Assembly (NCBI GenBank): GCA_023411615.1
Contig: JAEYOR010000050.1
Span: 1-32,082 of the forward strand
Direction: 5' to 3'
Length of the DNA stretch: 32,082 bases
Source: Actinomycetes bacterium
Lineage (GTDB): Bacteria > Actinomycetota > Actinomycetes > Actinomycetales > Demequinaceae
The notes beneath the pieces were generated by a model. That model had not been told where the DNA came from, did no database searches, and saw only the letters and a program-made list of their open reading frames with translations. The translations under genes were made by a program, and so were the position numbers. Positions 14,248 to 23,592 of this stretch are shown piece after piece. Within the stretch, counting starts at the first letter, position 1. Each line of letters starts with the position of its first letter.

Positions 14248-16848
14248 TCAGCCCTCACGCAAGACGCTGCCCAGCCGGAATGGGCCGACGCTGGCCCCCC
14301 GCAGGGACGTCACGGCAGCCACACCGGCGCACACCAGGGGAAAAACCCACAGCCACCACGGCACGACAAGATCGATGTGAGCCCCGCCAGCGAGGGCGTC
14401 GAGACCGAGTGGAGCTGCCAGCGTCGAGGACATGACGACCCCTGAAGCGATGCCCGCCAACGCTGCGATCGCCACAGGTGCCACAGCACTGGCGACGCCC
14501 GTACGCCGGCGGTATCCGGAAGGGAAGCCCAGCACCGCCATGCGCGCAAAGGTGCGCGAGCGTGCGGCACTGCCCGCGAGGCACCACATGATGACCGATG
14601 CGATGGTGACGAGTGCCGTGGCCCCTACTGTCATCAACGTGAGCGCCTCTCCGCGTTGGGCGACGGGAGATTCAGTCAGCGCCGCCACCCACGCGCTTCT
14701 CACCGTCACATTGGCGCCTGCCGCTGTCAGCCCGGCAGCGGCCTCCGTTGAACCGTCGCCGTTGAGCCACACATGGGTCGGATTGACCTCAAGGCCACTT
14801 GCTCCCTCCAGCGCCACCCGTGACACGACGACCACCGGACCTCCCGCCGTCACACCCTTCGGTAAATCGGGAACACCGCCCACCACATCGACAGCGACGC
14901 GCCGCCCCTCCCATCGCAAGATGAGCCCTGCGCGATCAGGCACCCCGGACGCGAGAACGGGAATCGCCTGCGGCCCCTTCTCATCGCCCACCAGCACATC
15001 GAACTCGCGCACCTCGTCATTGCGAACGTGCTCGAGTACTCGTGCCATTGCCGCTGGATCCACGGCAACCACGGTGACGTAGGCGTCGAAGGCGTCGGCA
15101 AAGATCTGCACGCGCTCCTCCACCGTCGCCACTGCGTATTCCGACGCCCCCGCCGCGATCTGCTCGCTCCCGTCAGGCAAAGGGGCTCCGTAGGTGCTCT
15201 GTGCGACAGCGTCGGCGCCCACCACTTCCCACGATGCCCGCTCGCCGGCAGCGCGCGCACTCGCGTCGGCCACGACGACGACGGCAACAAGTGCACTGCC
15301 GGTGACGACGGCCGCCACCGCAGCGAGCGGCGCGAGCACGTGCGCCGATGCGATGAGCCCCGCGGCCCCGCGGCGCCTGCGAATCACCCGCCGCCACGTA
15401 CTCGAAAGCCATGGCACGGCACGAACTGCCACGGCCGCGATGAGCACCGAGGCCGCGACGGGCGCAAGGACCACCACGTCAGCCGGGGGACGAGAGGTGC
15501 CGAGGGCAACGGCCCACAGCAAGAGGTTGGCAAGCACCAATCCGCCAGCGGCGACGCGCCGACGCCGCACGTCCAGCGCGGTCGCCCCGCGATACGTCGC
15601 CGCATGAGCCGCGCGCGTCAACGCCGCGGCAGGAGCAACGATTGCCGCTAAAACCGGCAGCGCCACCCACCACGAGATTCGGCCGGGGACGTTGAGCGCA
15701 ACCGCCCATCCGAGGACGCCCGCCCCCACGCTCACGATTGCGGCCTCGCCTCCGAAGAGAACTGCGATGGTGGCTCGTGAGGCACCACGCCTCCGCATGA
15801 GCTGTGCGAGCGACGCCCGTCTGCGTGCGAGTGCTTCGCCGGAGAGGCTGATGGCGAGGATCGACGCAGCCAGCACTCCCGCCAGCATCACCATCGCCTG
15901 CGCCCGTGCGGCATCGGTGCGCCCAATTGCATCATCGACTACGCGGTCAAGACTCGTGCTGACCGTCGCGGTCCGGCCGTAGAAGCTGAAGGTGTGCCGC
16001 CCTGACGACAATCCACGAGCCTCAGTGGCGACTGTCGTGGCCGAGTCCACACTCACGCGATCGGGCACAGGGCTCAAGACGAACACATGGGTGAAGACAC
16101 TGTCGCCCAGGGCGTACAGCGCATAGGGCAGTGAATCGTCGCCAAGCAAGACTGCGGCATCGATCCGCGGCTCTGACCCACCGATCTGGCGGGGCGCAAG
16201 CAACGGGGGCACCTGCACCCATCCTCCGGCTCGCGGATCGACCGGGACGAAAATGCCGCTGACTCGCACGCCGGTCGCCCCACCCAAAGTTCGCTCATCT
16301 CCCGGTTCCACGCCCCATGCGTCGGCGACAGCCGCACTGACCCCCACCTCGACGATCGGCGCGGCACCCTCGGCCAGGTCGGCAGCGCTCGGCCCAGGTC
16401 CTGGCGCATTTCCCTGCAGCCACGTGACATCGGCAGCACCCTCGCCCGCCACGTAGGCGAGGCGGATCATGAGAGGGCGTGCGTCGAGGGCGCCGGCCTT
16501 GAGAGGCGGGCTCGTCATCACGGTGACCGGCGGGCCGAGCACGTCAGCAAGCGCCTCCGGCACGTCCGCGGCGACGTCACTTCGCATTGATTCGATTGCC
16601 CCCGCTGAGTCAGGCGCGAGTTGCCGAGCACTGTTGGGATCGTCGTACCACGGGAACGTCACCGCGACGTCCGCGCGCCTGCCCGCGTTGGCCACAGCCC
16701 GGGCGATTTCAGCGTCGGCCGCTTGCGACACAAGGAGAGGCACCGCAGTTCCCGCCGCCACCGCGAGCACGACAAGCAGCGCAATGAGCACGTGCAGACC
16801 TACCTGCGCGCGGCTCACGTGCTGCCAGCCGGGAATCGGTTTGATCAC
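14248..16848 (-). CDS. FtsX-type ABC transporter permease
   Basis: An 866-residue membrane protein of the MacB/FtsX permease type. It has an N-terminal transmembrane segment (about 16-40), a large extracytoplasmic domain of roughly 270 residues, a central group of about six membrane segments with the cytoplasmic RRRASLAQLMRRRGAS loop typical of FtsX domains, a second extracytoplasmic domain, and C-terminal membrane segments with RSRTFARMAVLGFPSGYRRR. The start is GTG 16848, overlapping the stop of the upstream permease as GTGA, so translation is probably coupled. With the sister permease and the two ATPases it should form an exporter or mechanotransmission complex; the substrate is unknown. 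No sugar- or metal-binding features are seen. Confidence 0.85.
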   Translation of the reverse strand: MIKPIPGWQHVSRAQVGLHVLIALLVVLAVAAGTAVPLLVSQAADAEIARAVANAGRRADVAVTFPWYDDPNSARQLAPDSAGAIESMRSDVAADVPEALADVLGPPVTVMTSPPLKAGALDARPLMIRLAYVAGEGAADVTWLQGNAPGPGPSAADLAEGAAPIVEVGVSAAVADAWGVEPGDERTLGGATGVRVSGIFVPVDPRAGGWVQVPPLLAPRQIGGSEPRIDAAVLLGDDSLPYALYALGDSVFTHVFVLSPVPDRVSVDSATTVATEARGLSSGRHTFSFYGRTATVSTSLDRVVDDAIGRTDAARAQAMVMLAGVLAASILAISLSGEALARRRASLAQLMRRRGASRATIAVLFGGEAAIVSVGAGVLGWAVALNVPGRISWWVALPVLAAIVAPAAALTRAAHAATYRGATALDVRRRRVAAGGLVLANLLLWAVALGTSRPPADVVVLAPVAASVLIAAVAVRAVPWLSSTWRRVIRRRRGAAGLIASAHVLAPLAAVAAVVTGSALVAVVVVADASARAAGERASWEVVGADAVAQSTYGAPLPDGSEQIAAGASEYAVATVEERVQIFADAFDAYVTVVAVDPAAMARVLEHVRNDEVREFDVLVGDEKGPQAIPVLASGVPDRAGLILRWEGRRVAVDVVGGVPDLPKGVTAGGPVVVVSRVALEGASGLEVNPTHVWLNGDGSTEAAAGLTAAGANVTVRSAWVAALTESPVAQRGEALTLMTVGATALVTIASVIMWCLAGSAARSRTFARMAVLGFPSGYRRRTGVASAVAPVAIAALAGIASGVVMSSTLAAPLGLDALAGGAHIDLVVPWWLWVFPLVCAGVAAVTSLRGASVGPFRLGSVLREG

Positions 16849-19800
16849 GCGTCGTCACCTCCGCGCAGCACCGAAGCTGGCGACCGGCGGGCGAGCGCCC
16901 GCACCCATGGCGTGGAGATGAGCACGGCGGTGAGCGCGGCACCCGCCAGCCACCACGGCCACACACCGCCCGCCGCCCATGCGGGCTCGGGTACCGCAGG
17001 CAGGCCACCCGGAGCGACAACAACGAGCGGAGCGACAATCCACGCTCCGAGCGCTCCACAACCCGCACCCACCACCGTCGCCGCCACGACGAGAAGTGCA
17101 TGTTGGAGCATTTCCGACGCCCCTGCCGTGCGCGCGGGGACGCCCACGCCTCGCAACCGAGCGACAACAAGCGAGCGCGATCGCACCCTCGCGGCCGAGC
17201 GCACGGCAGCGCCAGCGATGACAAATACCGCGGCCGCAACGCCCGCGATCCACAGTGACATCCACGCTGCAACGCGCAGAGGGCCTGCCTCAGCGTCGGC
17301 ACGGACCTCGCTCAGGAGAGTGACCGCAGGGAGCGCGTCAAGTTCCGCTGCGTCTGCGGTGCCGCAATCGAGGCCAAGCCACCATGCGTCCGTGAGGCGT
17401 TGCGTATTCCCCTGCACGAGCAGAGCGCGAGACAGCGTGTCAATGTCCGCGATGAGGGCCTCCGAGTGGGGGTGCGACGGAATTGCGTGGACGGTCCCCG
17501 CCACGCGCGCTGTGACCGTGGCTCCCTCAACGCGAATGTCGATAGCGTCGCCGGTCTCTGCACCGAGATCGCGCGCGAAATCAGTGGCTATGAGCACCGG
17601 CACCTCCTCAGGTCCGGCGAAGGCCGTGACCATCATCGATACTGCGCTCCACACCACCTCATATTCGCGAGCGCTCAGGTCGATTGCGATTGCGGCGGGA
17701 CCTGCGGCGTTCGCATTCGCACGCAGCGTTGTGGCGGAGTCGGGAACTGTCGCGTTCCACTCTGCATCGGGACGCCTGTCTGTTTCGTCCCCGACGTGCT
17801 CGCCCGCCTCGTCCATCGAGATCGAGATTGCACCAGCAACCTCCGCGTCCGAGGTCACGCGATCTGGCGCACTCGAATCAGCCTGGACGCTGATCGCAAA
17901 GCCGACAACCCACCAATCGCCAACTTCAGCGTCGGGAACGTCGAAGCGCGTTCGGTGCACCTCGCCATCGAGTGGGACCTCAACGCGCGTGGACGGGAAG
18001 CGATCCCCATATCCGTCTTCGAGGATCGCGATAACGCCCGCGCTCAGCTGCGCACCCTCGACCTCCATGCGCCCCGACACCGCCACCTCGAGCTCGCCAT
18101 CGGGCACGTGCCATCCACCCGCCTCCTCCCGAGGGAGCAACGGCTCAAGCGCTTGGCCCCAGGACGACGCGGTCCCCGGCTCGCCTCGCACCACGCCGCT
18201 GCGTGTCACGTCGAAGGCGACGAGGCGGGTTCCCGCCGGTCGCGATCCGAGCAAGATCGGTCGATCGCTGACCGCGGTGACGTTGCTGCACGCACTCGTC
18301 GCGGCCGCACCCGTCACGAGGCCCGGGGCGAGCGGCTCGGCAACAACAGCGTCGGCGCCTACCTGCATGTCCGCTTGTTGGACAGCCGACGCCGTCCACG
18401 TGCCCACGGTGGTGAGACTGATGACAATGGCGGCCGCACCTGAGGCAAAGAGATAGGCGCCGCGCGAGGCCCCAGAGCGAGCGAGGCTCCAGCCGGCAAG
18501 AGCGAGCACGAGACGACGCGACCGGCGCGCGGAGCGCTCGAGGATCGTCAAAGCGAGTGGGATCACTCTCAGTGCGAGAGCACCGCACGCAAGAACGACG
18601 AGCATCGGCGCGAGCACCGACGTGAGATCCACCTCGCCACCAACGCCACGGCGCGACAACTGCCACACCGCCGCTCCGGCAAGCACGACGGCCGCGAGAT
18701 CAATGCCCGTGCGGCCCGCGCCGCCAAGCTGCCCGCGCTGTTTGCCTGATGGGGCGATGGCAGCCGCAGCAATGAGGGCGAGCATCGGGACGGCGACGCC
18801 GATGACGACAGCGAGCACCGTGCCCCGTGCCACGGGTTGCATCGCGTCCGTGAGAGGCCACGCCCGCGAGAGCACCGGCGTGCGCAACAGCGCGGCGTAC
18901 GCCCCAATCGCGGAGGGGACGGCCAAGAGCGCCGCCACAACGCCCAGCGCCAACGCCTCCCGCGCCGCTCGTGCCGCCAACTGCCCGGCCGACGCTCCCC
19001 TCGCCTGCCATAGCGTCGTCTCAGTCTGTCTCCGAGCGACAACCAATGAGCCGGTGAGCGAGAGCGCGATCACGGCGAGGGCCACGGTGATTGCGGATGC
19101 GGCGAGCACCACATAGCGGGTGACGGCGACGTCCCGGGCCGCAGCATCGGCAAGGTCGGTGACATCACTGCGGACGCTGGCCCGGGCAGAGTCACCGAGG
19201 GCCCGCCCAAGGTCGTTTCCGAGCGCCCGCACGCTGTCCGCGAAGGCGGGAAGGTCCACGCCTGCGGCGAAACTCGGGTCGATGGCGATCGACAGGCGGG
19301 CAGGTGCCGCCTCGTCCGTGCGATCGCTCACGACACCAGGAGCCGTGAGGAGCGGTCCAAACGTGTCGAGCCACCCGCGGTCAGTCGCCACCCCGCGACC
19401 CTGCAATAAGTCGCGGTCCCACTCCGCGCCGATGAGGTCGACGATGCCAACCACCGTGGCGTCGACGACGGGGCTCTCGCCATTGCCTTCCGCCGCGACA
19501 GAACCGAAGAGAGCAAGGGTGTCACCCACATCAAGACCGAGAGCAGCGGCCATGTCGACGGGTATTGCCACTTCCGTGCCGTGGACGCTCGCGAGCGGCA
19601 AACGTCCCTCAGTCACCCGCGTGCGCGCGTCGAGGTGGTCCAGCTCAAGCAGGTAGCCCCCCGCCGGGTCAGTGCGGCCAAACGGAAGCACTGGTGACTG
19701 CGCCCATGTCGACACACTGACGGGCACCCCGGCATGCGGCTCGTCGATTGTTGGTGCGACCATGTCAGTGAGGCCCGGCGTCGGCGCGTCATCTGGTGCG

Positions 19801-20021
19801 ACAACTGTGACGGTGATGAGGTCCGCGCTGCCGCTGCCAGCTGGGCCATCTGCACGCATGGCCGCAGCGGTGAGCGCGCGGGCTTCGCCGTCCGACACCA
19901 GTGACCAGACAAGGCCCGTGACAAGGCCGCTCATCGCAAGCACCACCACCACGGCGCCAAGAACGCCGCGCTGATCACGAGCCCGCGCCACCAGCGGCGA
20001 GCTGTGGATCGGGTTATGCAT
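16845..20021 (-). CDS. FtsX-type ABC transporter permease (large)
   Basis: A 1058-residue permease with the same plan as its neighbour: N-terminal membrane segment (about 20-42), a large extracytoplasmic domain, a core of several membrane segments with the cytoplasmic RRQTETTLWQARGASAGQLA loop characteristic of FtsX domains, a second large extracytoplasmic region, and terminal membrane segments with RSRSLVVARLRGVGVPARTAG. I chose ATG 20021, which overlaps the end of the ATPase gene by eight bases; GTG 20039 in the same frame is an alternative and neither has a strong ribosome site. Duplicated FtsX repeats within one polypeptide and two different permeases in one operon suggest a heteromeric complex. 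Relatives act in lipoprotein release, antimicrobial peptide resistance or cell-wall control; nothing here decides between these. Confidence 0.85.
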   Translation of the reverse strand: MHNPIHSSPLVARARDQRGVLGAVVVVLAMSGLVTGLVWSLVSDGEARALTAAAMRADGPAGSGSADLITVTVVAPDDAPTPGLTDMVAPTIDEPHAGVPVSVSTWAQSPVLPFGRTDPAGGYLLELDHLDARTRVTEGRLPLASVHGTEVAIPVDMAAALGLDVGDTLALFGSVAAEGNGESPVVDATVVGIVDLIGAEWDRDLLQGRGVATDRGWLDTFGPLLTAPGVVSDRTDEAAPARLSIAIDPSFAAGVDLPAFADSVRALGNDLGRALGDSARASVRSDVTDLADAAARDVAVTRYVVLAASAITVALAVIALSLTGSLVVARRQTETTLWQARGASAGQLAARAAREALALGVVAALLAVPSAIGAYAALLRTPVLSRAWPLTDAMQPVARGTVLAVVIGVAVPMLALIAAAAIAPSGKQRGQLGGAGRTGIDLAAVVLAGAAVWQLSRRGVGGEVDLTSVLAPMLVVLACGALALRVIPLALTILERSARRSRRLVLALAGWSLARSGASRGAYLFASGAAAIVISLTTVGTWTASAVQQADMQVGADAVVAEPLAPGLVTGAAATSACSNVTAVSDRPILLGSRPAGTRLVAFDVTRSGVVRGEPGTASSWGQALEPLLPREEAGGWHVPDGELEVAVSGRMEVEGAQLSAGVIAILEDGYGDRFPSTRVEVPLDGEVHRTRFDVPDAEVGDWWVVGFAISVQADSSAPDRVTSDAEVAGAISISMDEAGEHVGDETDRRPDAEWNATVPDSATTLRANANAAGPAAIAIDLSAREYEVVWSAVSMMVTAFAGPEEVPVLIATDFARDLGAETGDAIDIRVEGATVTARVAGTVHAIPSHPHSEALIADIDTLSRALLVQGNTQRLTDAWWLGLDCGTADAAELDALPAVTLLSEVRADAEAGPLRVAAWMSLWIAGVAAAVFVIAGAAVRSAARVRSRSLVVARLRGVGVPARTAGASEMLQHALLVVAATVVGAGCGALGAWIVAPLVVVAPGGLPAVPEPAWAAGGVWPWWLAGAALTAVLISTPWVRALARRSPASVLRGGDDA

Positions 20022-20703
20022 CGACCACGTGACCGTCACGGATGTGAACCGCCCGGTCCGCGAGAGCCATCATCACGGGATCGTGCGTGGACAGCACCGC
20101 CGTCATGCCCTCGGCCTCCACCACCGCGCGGATGAGCGCCATCACCGCAAGGCCCGTTTCGGTGTCGAGTTGGCCCGTCGGCTCATCGGCGATGAGGAGC
20201 CGCGGCGATGATGCGAGAGCGCGGGCAATCGCCACCCGCTGCATCTGCCCGCCGGACATCTCGGAGGGGCGGTGCTCCGCGTGGCCGCCAAGGGCAACAA
20301 GGTCGAGGAGAGTCGCCACTCGGTTCTCGCGCTGAGATGGCTCCCACCCCTTGAGGCGCAGCGGCAGGCCTACGTTCTCCGCAGCGGAGAGTTCTTCGAT
20401 GAGGCCAAAGCTTTGGAACACAAATGCGACCGAATCACGCCGCAGTGCGTTGAGCCCTTCCTCGTCAAGAGCGTTGAGGTCCTGGCCGGCGACGTGAACG
20501 GTGCCCGCGTCGGCCCTCTCCAAGCCGCCGATGATGTTGAGCAACGTCGTCTTGCCCGAGCCGGACCTGCCGACGAGCGCGACGAGCTCGCCCGGAGCTG
20601 CGGCGAGCTCAACCCCAGCGAGGGCGTGAACGGCTGCTGGGCCCGAGCCAAACGTCTTGTGCACACCCGCCACGGCGACAACCGGCACTGATTCGGCCCT
20701 CAT
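20014..20703 (-). CDS. ABC transporter ATP-binding protein (MacB/LolD type)
   Basis: A 229-residue ATPase. Seen: Walker A GRSGSGKTT (45-53), the Q-loop in FVFQSFGLIEELSAAENV, signature MSGGQMQRVAIARAL, Walker B LLIADEPTGQLD, and the H-loop STHD. FGLIEELSAAENV matches the LolD/MacB subfamily, which energises FtsX-type permeases. ATG 20703 overlaps the stop of the preceding ATPase as ATGA, evidence of translational coupling; an upstream in-frame start at 20739 lies inside the neighbouring gene and is not needed. It is followed by the two permeases with overlapping ends. Confidence 0.92.
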   Translation of the reverse strand: MRAESVPVVAVAGVHKTFGSGPAAVHALAGVELAAAPGELVALVGRSGSGKTTLLNIIGGLERADAGTVHVAGQDLNALDEEGLNALRRDSVAFVFQSFGLIEELSAAENVGLPLRLKGWEPSQRENRVATLLDLVALGGHAEHRPSEMSGGQMQRVAIARALASSPRLLIADEPTGQLDTETGLAVMALIRAVVEAEGMTAVLSTHDPVMMALADRAVHIRDGHVVDA

Positions 20704-21611
20704 GGCGTCATGTCCTTGGCGAGCGGGGCGTCGGGCCATAGCTCGACACGATTCTCCTCAAGCGTGAGACGCACGCGCCTCGTCAAGCCAAGGGCTTCCC
20801 GGTACTCGCGCGGCACCTGCACCCGCCCAGCACGGTCCATCACCGCGTACTCCTCGGCGATCACATGCTCTTCGCCGGTGCGGCGAAGCACCTCGGAACT
20901 CGTGCGACCATCACGGATCGCCACCGTTCGTTCCACTCGTTCGCTTACCCCGGGATCGTGAGTGACAACGACGACTGTGACGCCGTCTGCGGCGCTGAGA
21001 TCGCGCAACACCTCAAAAATGTCCTCCGACGTCGCGGTGTCGAGTTCACCTGTCGGCTCATCGGCGAGGAGCACGCGAGGGCCGTTCGCCATGGCCGTCG
21101 CGATCGCCACGCGCTGTTGCTGGCCGCCCGACATCTGACCCGGTGTGCGCCCGGCAAGGTCACGCACACCGACGCGTTCAAGCAGCTCTTCGGCGCGGCG
21201 GCGGGCCTTCGAGCCCGTCACCCCGGCGAAAGACATCGGCATCGTGACGTTTTGTTCGGCGGTGAGGTACGGCACGAGGTTGCGCGCTGTCTGTTGATAG
21301 ATGACTCCCACAACGTCGCGGCGATAGGCCACCAGGTCGCGGCGCGTGGCCCTCGCAAGGTCCCATCCATCGACCACCGCAGCACCCGCCGACGGGTTGT
21401 CCGCGCCTGCAAGGATGGACAGAAGTGTCGATTTCCCAGCGCCCGAGGGTCCGACGACGGCGATCATCTCGCCTGTGTCGACGGTGAGATCAAGCCCTTG
21501 AAGCGCTTGCACCTCAAGCGGGCCGTGACGGTGGATGCGGACGAGGCTTTCGCAGAAGATCGCGGGTTGGGGCGCGCCCCCATGTCGCGTGATGCGAGCC
21601 GTAGCCGCCAT
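20700..21611 (-). CDS. ABC transporter ATP-binding protein with C-terminal AbrB-like domain
   Basis: A 303-residue protein and first gene of the operon. Residues about 18-245 are a MacB/LolD-type ATPase: Walker A GPSGAGKST (54-62), Q-loop VIYQQTARNLVPYLTAEQNV, signature MSGGQQQRVAIATAM, Walker B VLLADEPTGELD, H-loop THD. Residues about 253-292 add a segment reading EEYAVMDRAGRVQVPREYRE then a short beta pair ending NRVELWPD, which looks like a swapped-hairpin AbrB/SpoVT/MazE domain (D-x-x-G-R-V-x-V-P-x-E/x-R-x-x-L-G). Most transporter ATPases lack this. It could bind DNA, mediate dimer formation, or couple the complex to regulation. ATG 21611 follows GAGGAG by about four bases; the longer frame to 21641 is unsupported. 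Only 58 bases separate it from holB. Confidence 0.88.
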   Translation of the reverse strand: MAATARITRHGGAPQPAIFCESLVRIHRHGPLEVQALQGLDLTVDTGEMIAVVGPSGAGKSTLLSILAGADNPSAGAAVVDGWDLARATRRDLVAYRRDVVGVIYQQTARNLVPYLTAEQNVTMPMSFAGVTGSKARRRAEELLERVGVRDLAGRTPGQMSGGQQQRVAIATAMANGPRVLLADEPTGELDTATSEDIFEVLRDLSAADGVTVVVVTHDPGVSERVERTVAIRDGRTSSEVLRRTGEEHVIAEEYAVMDRAGRVQVPREYREALGLTRRVRLTLEENRVELWPDAPLAKDMTP

Positions 21612-21669
21612 CGCTCTCCTCGTTGATCGTGCATGAAACACGGTGTGCTCAATGCGAGGCTATCGGACA

Positions 21670-22818
21670 CTAAGGCGATTGCGGCCTCAGCCCCAAGATC
21701 ATTGCCTCAATTGCGAGCAGCGGCTGGACATTTGATGCGAGCCGCTCGCGCGCAGTGCCCAAAGCGTCAAGGCATCGCATCGTGTGAGACAAGGTGGTGC
21801 GTCGAGCCAACTCACGAATCCGGTCGTCGTGCGCCACATTGACGAGCTGCACATCTGCCCCCACTTGGACGGTGGCGACATCACGATAGAACGACATGAG
21901 ATCGGTGACGGCGCGGTCGAGCACGTCGCGCTTGAAGCGAGTGGCCCGACGCTTCTGATCCTCTTCGAGTTCGCGCACCTGGGCGCGCAGTCCCGGCGGG
22001 ATGGGTCCTGACTCGACGCCAAGCATCGTGAGCAGCTCCGCCCGCTCCATCGCATCGCGCTCAGTGGTCGCTGCCGCAGCGTCGTCCTCCGCCACCTGGA
22101 CGAGATCCGCGGCCGCGAGCACGGCGTCGCCCACCCCGCGCACTTCGGTGGCGAGAGCCAAGACCTGGTCGCGGCGAGCCCTCGCATGCGGATCCCGAGC
22201 AAGGCGCCGAGCGACGCCAATGTGACTTTGCGCCGCGAGAGCCGATTCGAGAGCAAGGTCCTCGGCTACTCCATCGCGCTCGACCAATAAACGCGCGACC
22301 ACCTCGGGTGCTGGCGTCCGAAGTGAGACGATGCGGCAGCGCGAGCGAATGGTGACGGAGACATCGTGGGCATGCGGGGCGCACAGTATCCACACCATGC
22401 GCGATGGCGGCTCTTCGATGGACTTGAGCAACACATTTGAGGTGCGCTCCGTCATGCGGTCAGCGTCTTCAACGATGATGACGCGCCAGCGGCCTTGGCT
22501 CGGCGCGCGCTGTGCGAGTGATGCGAGGTCGCGCACCTCGTCAATATTGATGGTCACCTTTTCAGTGGCGAGGACTTTGACGTCGGCGTGGGCGCCGCTC
22601 AATGCGGTGACGCACGCGTGACACTCACCGCAACCGCCCTTATCGCACTGCAAGGCGGCCGCAAAGGCCCGCGCCGCATATGACCGACCGGAGCCAGGTG
22701 GGCCGGTGATGAGCCACGCATGCGTCATTGCCGATGGGTCGGCTGTCGCTGCGTGGAGAGGCGCGATTTGGCGTTCTTGGCCCACCACCTCGGCCCACAC
22801 ACCCTGAGCCGTGCTCAT
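21670..22818 (-). CDS. holB: DNA polymerase III subunit delta'
   Basis: A 382-residue clamp-loader subunit that opens the beta sliding clamp during DNA replication. Seen: the Walker-A-like GPPGSGRS (39-46), with Arg in place of the usual Lys, as expected for delta' subunits that do not hydrolyse ATP; four zinc-binding cysteines (58, 63, 66, 69) in CDKGGCGECHAC; VIIVEDADRM; the SRC block in TIRSRCR; and a C-terminal helical collar domain. ATG 22818 is chosen because the conserved VVGQERQI begins shortly after; the 51-codon extension upstream lies in the tmk end region. It follows tmk by 34 bases, the usual actinobacterial tmk-holB pairing. Confidence 0.93.
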   Translation of the reverse strand: MSTAQGVWAEVVGQERQIAPLHAATADPSAMTHAWLITGPPGSGRSYAARAFAAALQCDKGGCGECHACVTALSGAHADVKVLATEKVTINIDEVRDLASLAQRAPSQGRWRVIIVEDADRMTERTSNVLLKSIEEPPSRMVWILCAPHAHDVSVTIRSRCRIVSLRTPAPEVVARLLVERDGVAEDLALESALAAQSHIGVARRLARDPHARARRDQVLALATEVRGVGDAVLAAADLVQVAEDDAAAATTERDAMERAELLTMLGVESGPIPPGLRAQVRELEEDQKRRATRFKRDVLDRAVTDLMSFYRDVATVQVGADVQLVNVAHDDRIRELARRTTLSHTMRCLDALGTARERLASNVQPLLAIEAMILGLRPQSP

Positions 22819-22852
22819 CGTGCGCCCTGCCGTGCGTTCTCCCGAGCGGCGC

Positions 22853-23527
22853 TCATGGCGTGCCCCATGGTTCGACGCCGCCGGACGGGGGCGATGCTGG
22901 AGCGTCGGCCCGTTCAAGACGAGCGAGCGCCGCGTGGGTAGCCTCCCGAACGTCGGCCGCGACCTCGGCAATCGAGCGAGCCGCGGCGATCACTGCGTAT
23001 CGGTGTGGCTCGCGCGCCGCCAGATCGAGGAAGCCCTGGCGGATGTGCTCCGCCTGGGCCGCTGTCTCGCGCTCCACCCGGTCGAGATCCCGATCGAGCC
23101 GGTCACTTGCGGGCGCCATGTCGAGCACCACCGTGAGATCCGGCGTCGCCCCCTCGGTCGCCCACCGCGAGATGGCGCCCACCATGTCGCCGAGGCCGCG
23201 CGCACCGCCTTGATAAACAATCGAGGAGTCGAGGTAGCGATCCTGAACTACCGTTGCGCCGCGCTCGAGTGCCGGGCGCACAACAGTCGCCACATGGTGT
23301 GCGCGGTCAGCCGCGTAGAGCAAGGCCTCAGCGCGCGGTGCTACGTGATCACCGTGCATGACTGCCTCGCGGAGCTCGCGACCGAGCGCCGTGCCACCCG
23401 GCTCGCGCGTTGTCAGCACGTCACGGCTACCGCCTTCAGGGCTGGCCAGCCACTGAGCGATGAGGTCGATCTGGGTGGTCTTACCCACGCCGTCGCCACC
23501 CTCGAAGACAATCCACAAGCCGCGCAT
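22853..23527 (-). CDS. tmk: Thymidylate kinase
   Basis: A 224-residue cytoplasmic kinase that phosphorylates dTMP to dTDP for DNA synthesis. Seen: P-loop EGGDGVGKTT (9-18), TTREPGGTALGRELREAV (dTMP/metal site), the DRYLDSSIVYQG block, and VVLDMAPASDR. The C-terminus is longer than the catalytic core, ending in a Pro/Ser/Gly-rich tail of about 15 residues. Start ATG 23527 has only a weak ribosome site, but the P-loop begins a few residues later. It is followed closely by holB and was probably joined to topA upstream in the ancestral order. Confidence 0.95.
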   Translation of the reverse strand: MRGLWIVFEGGDGVGKTTQIDLIAQWLASPEGGSRDVLTTREPGGTALGRELREAVMHGDHVAPRAEALLYAADRAHHVATVVRPALERGATVVQDRYLDSSIVYQGGARGLGDMVGAISRWATEGATPDLTVVLDMAPASDRLDRDLDRVERETAAQAEHIRQGFLDLAAREPHRYAVIAAARSIAEVAADVREATHAALARLERADAPASPPSGGVEPWGTP

Positions 23528-23548
23528 GCGCTCAACCTACCCGGAGCG

Positions 23549-23585
23549 GCCCACACGCGTGCGACGTCGGGGCCGGCCTGTGGGC
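23549..23585 (-). other. Hairpin between the Gfo/Idh/MocA gene and tmk
   Basis: GCCCACA (23549-23555) and TGTGGGC (23579-23585) form a 7-bp stem around a 23-base G/C-rich loop containing GGCCGGCC and CGACGTCG. It starts about eight bases after the oxidoreductase stop codon and has no T-run, so it could be a weak or Rho-assisted end. Confidence 0.35.
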
Positions 23586-23592
23586 GAGGCTC

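Noticed and set aside
16621..18456. Plus-strand open frame of about 611 codons
   Set aside because: Antisense to the two FtsX permeases; Ser/Thr/Ala/Arg-rich translation with no domain, a shadow of the codon bias.
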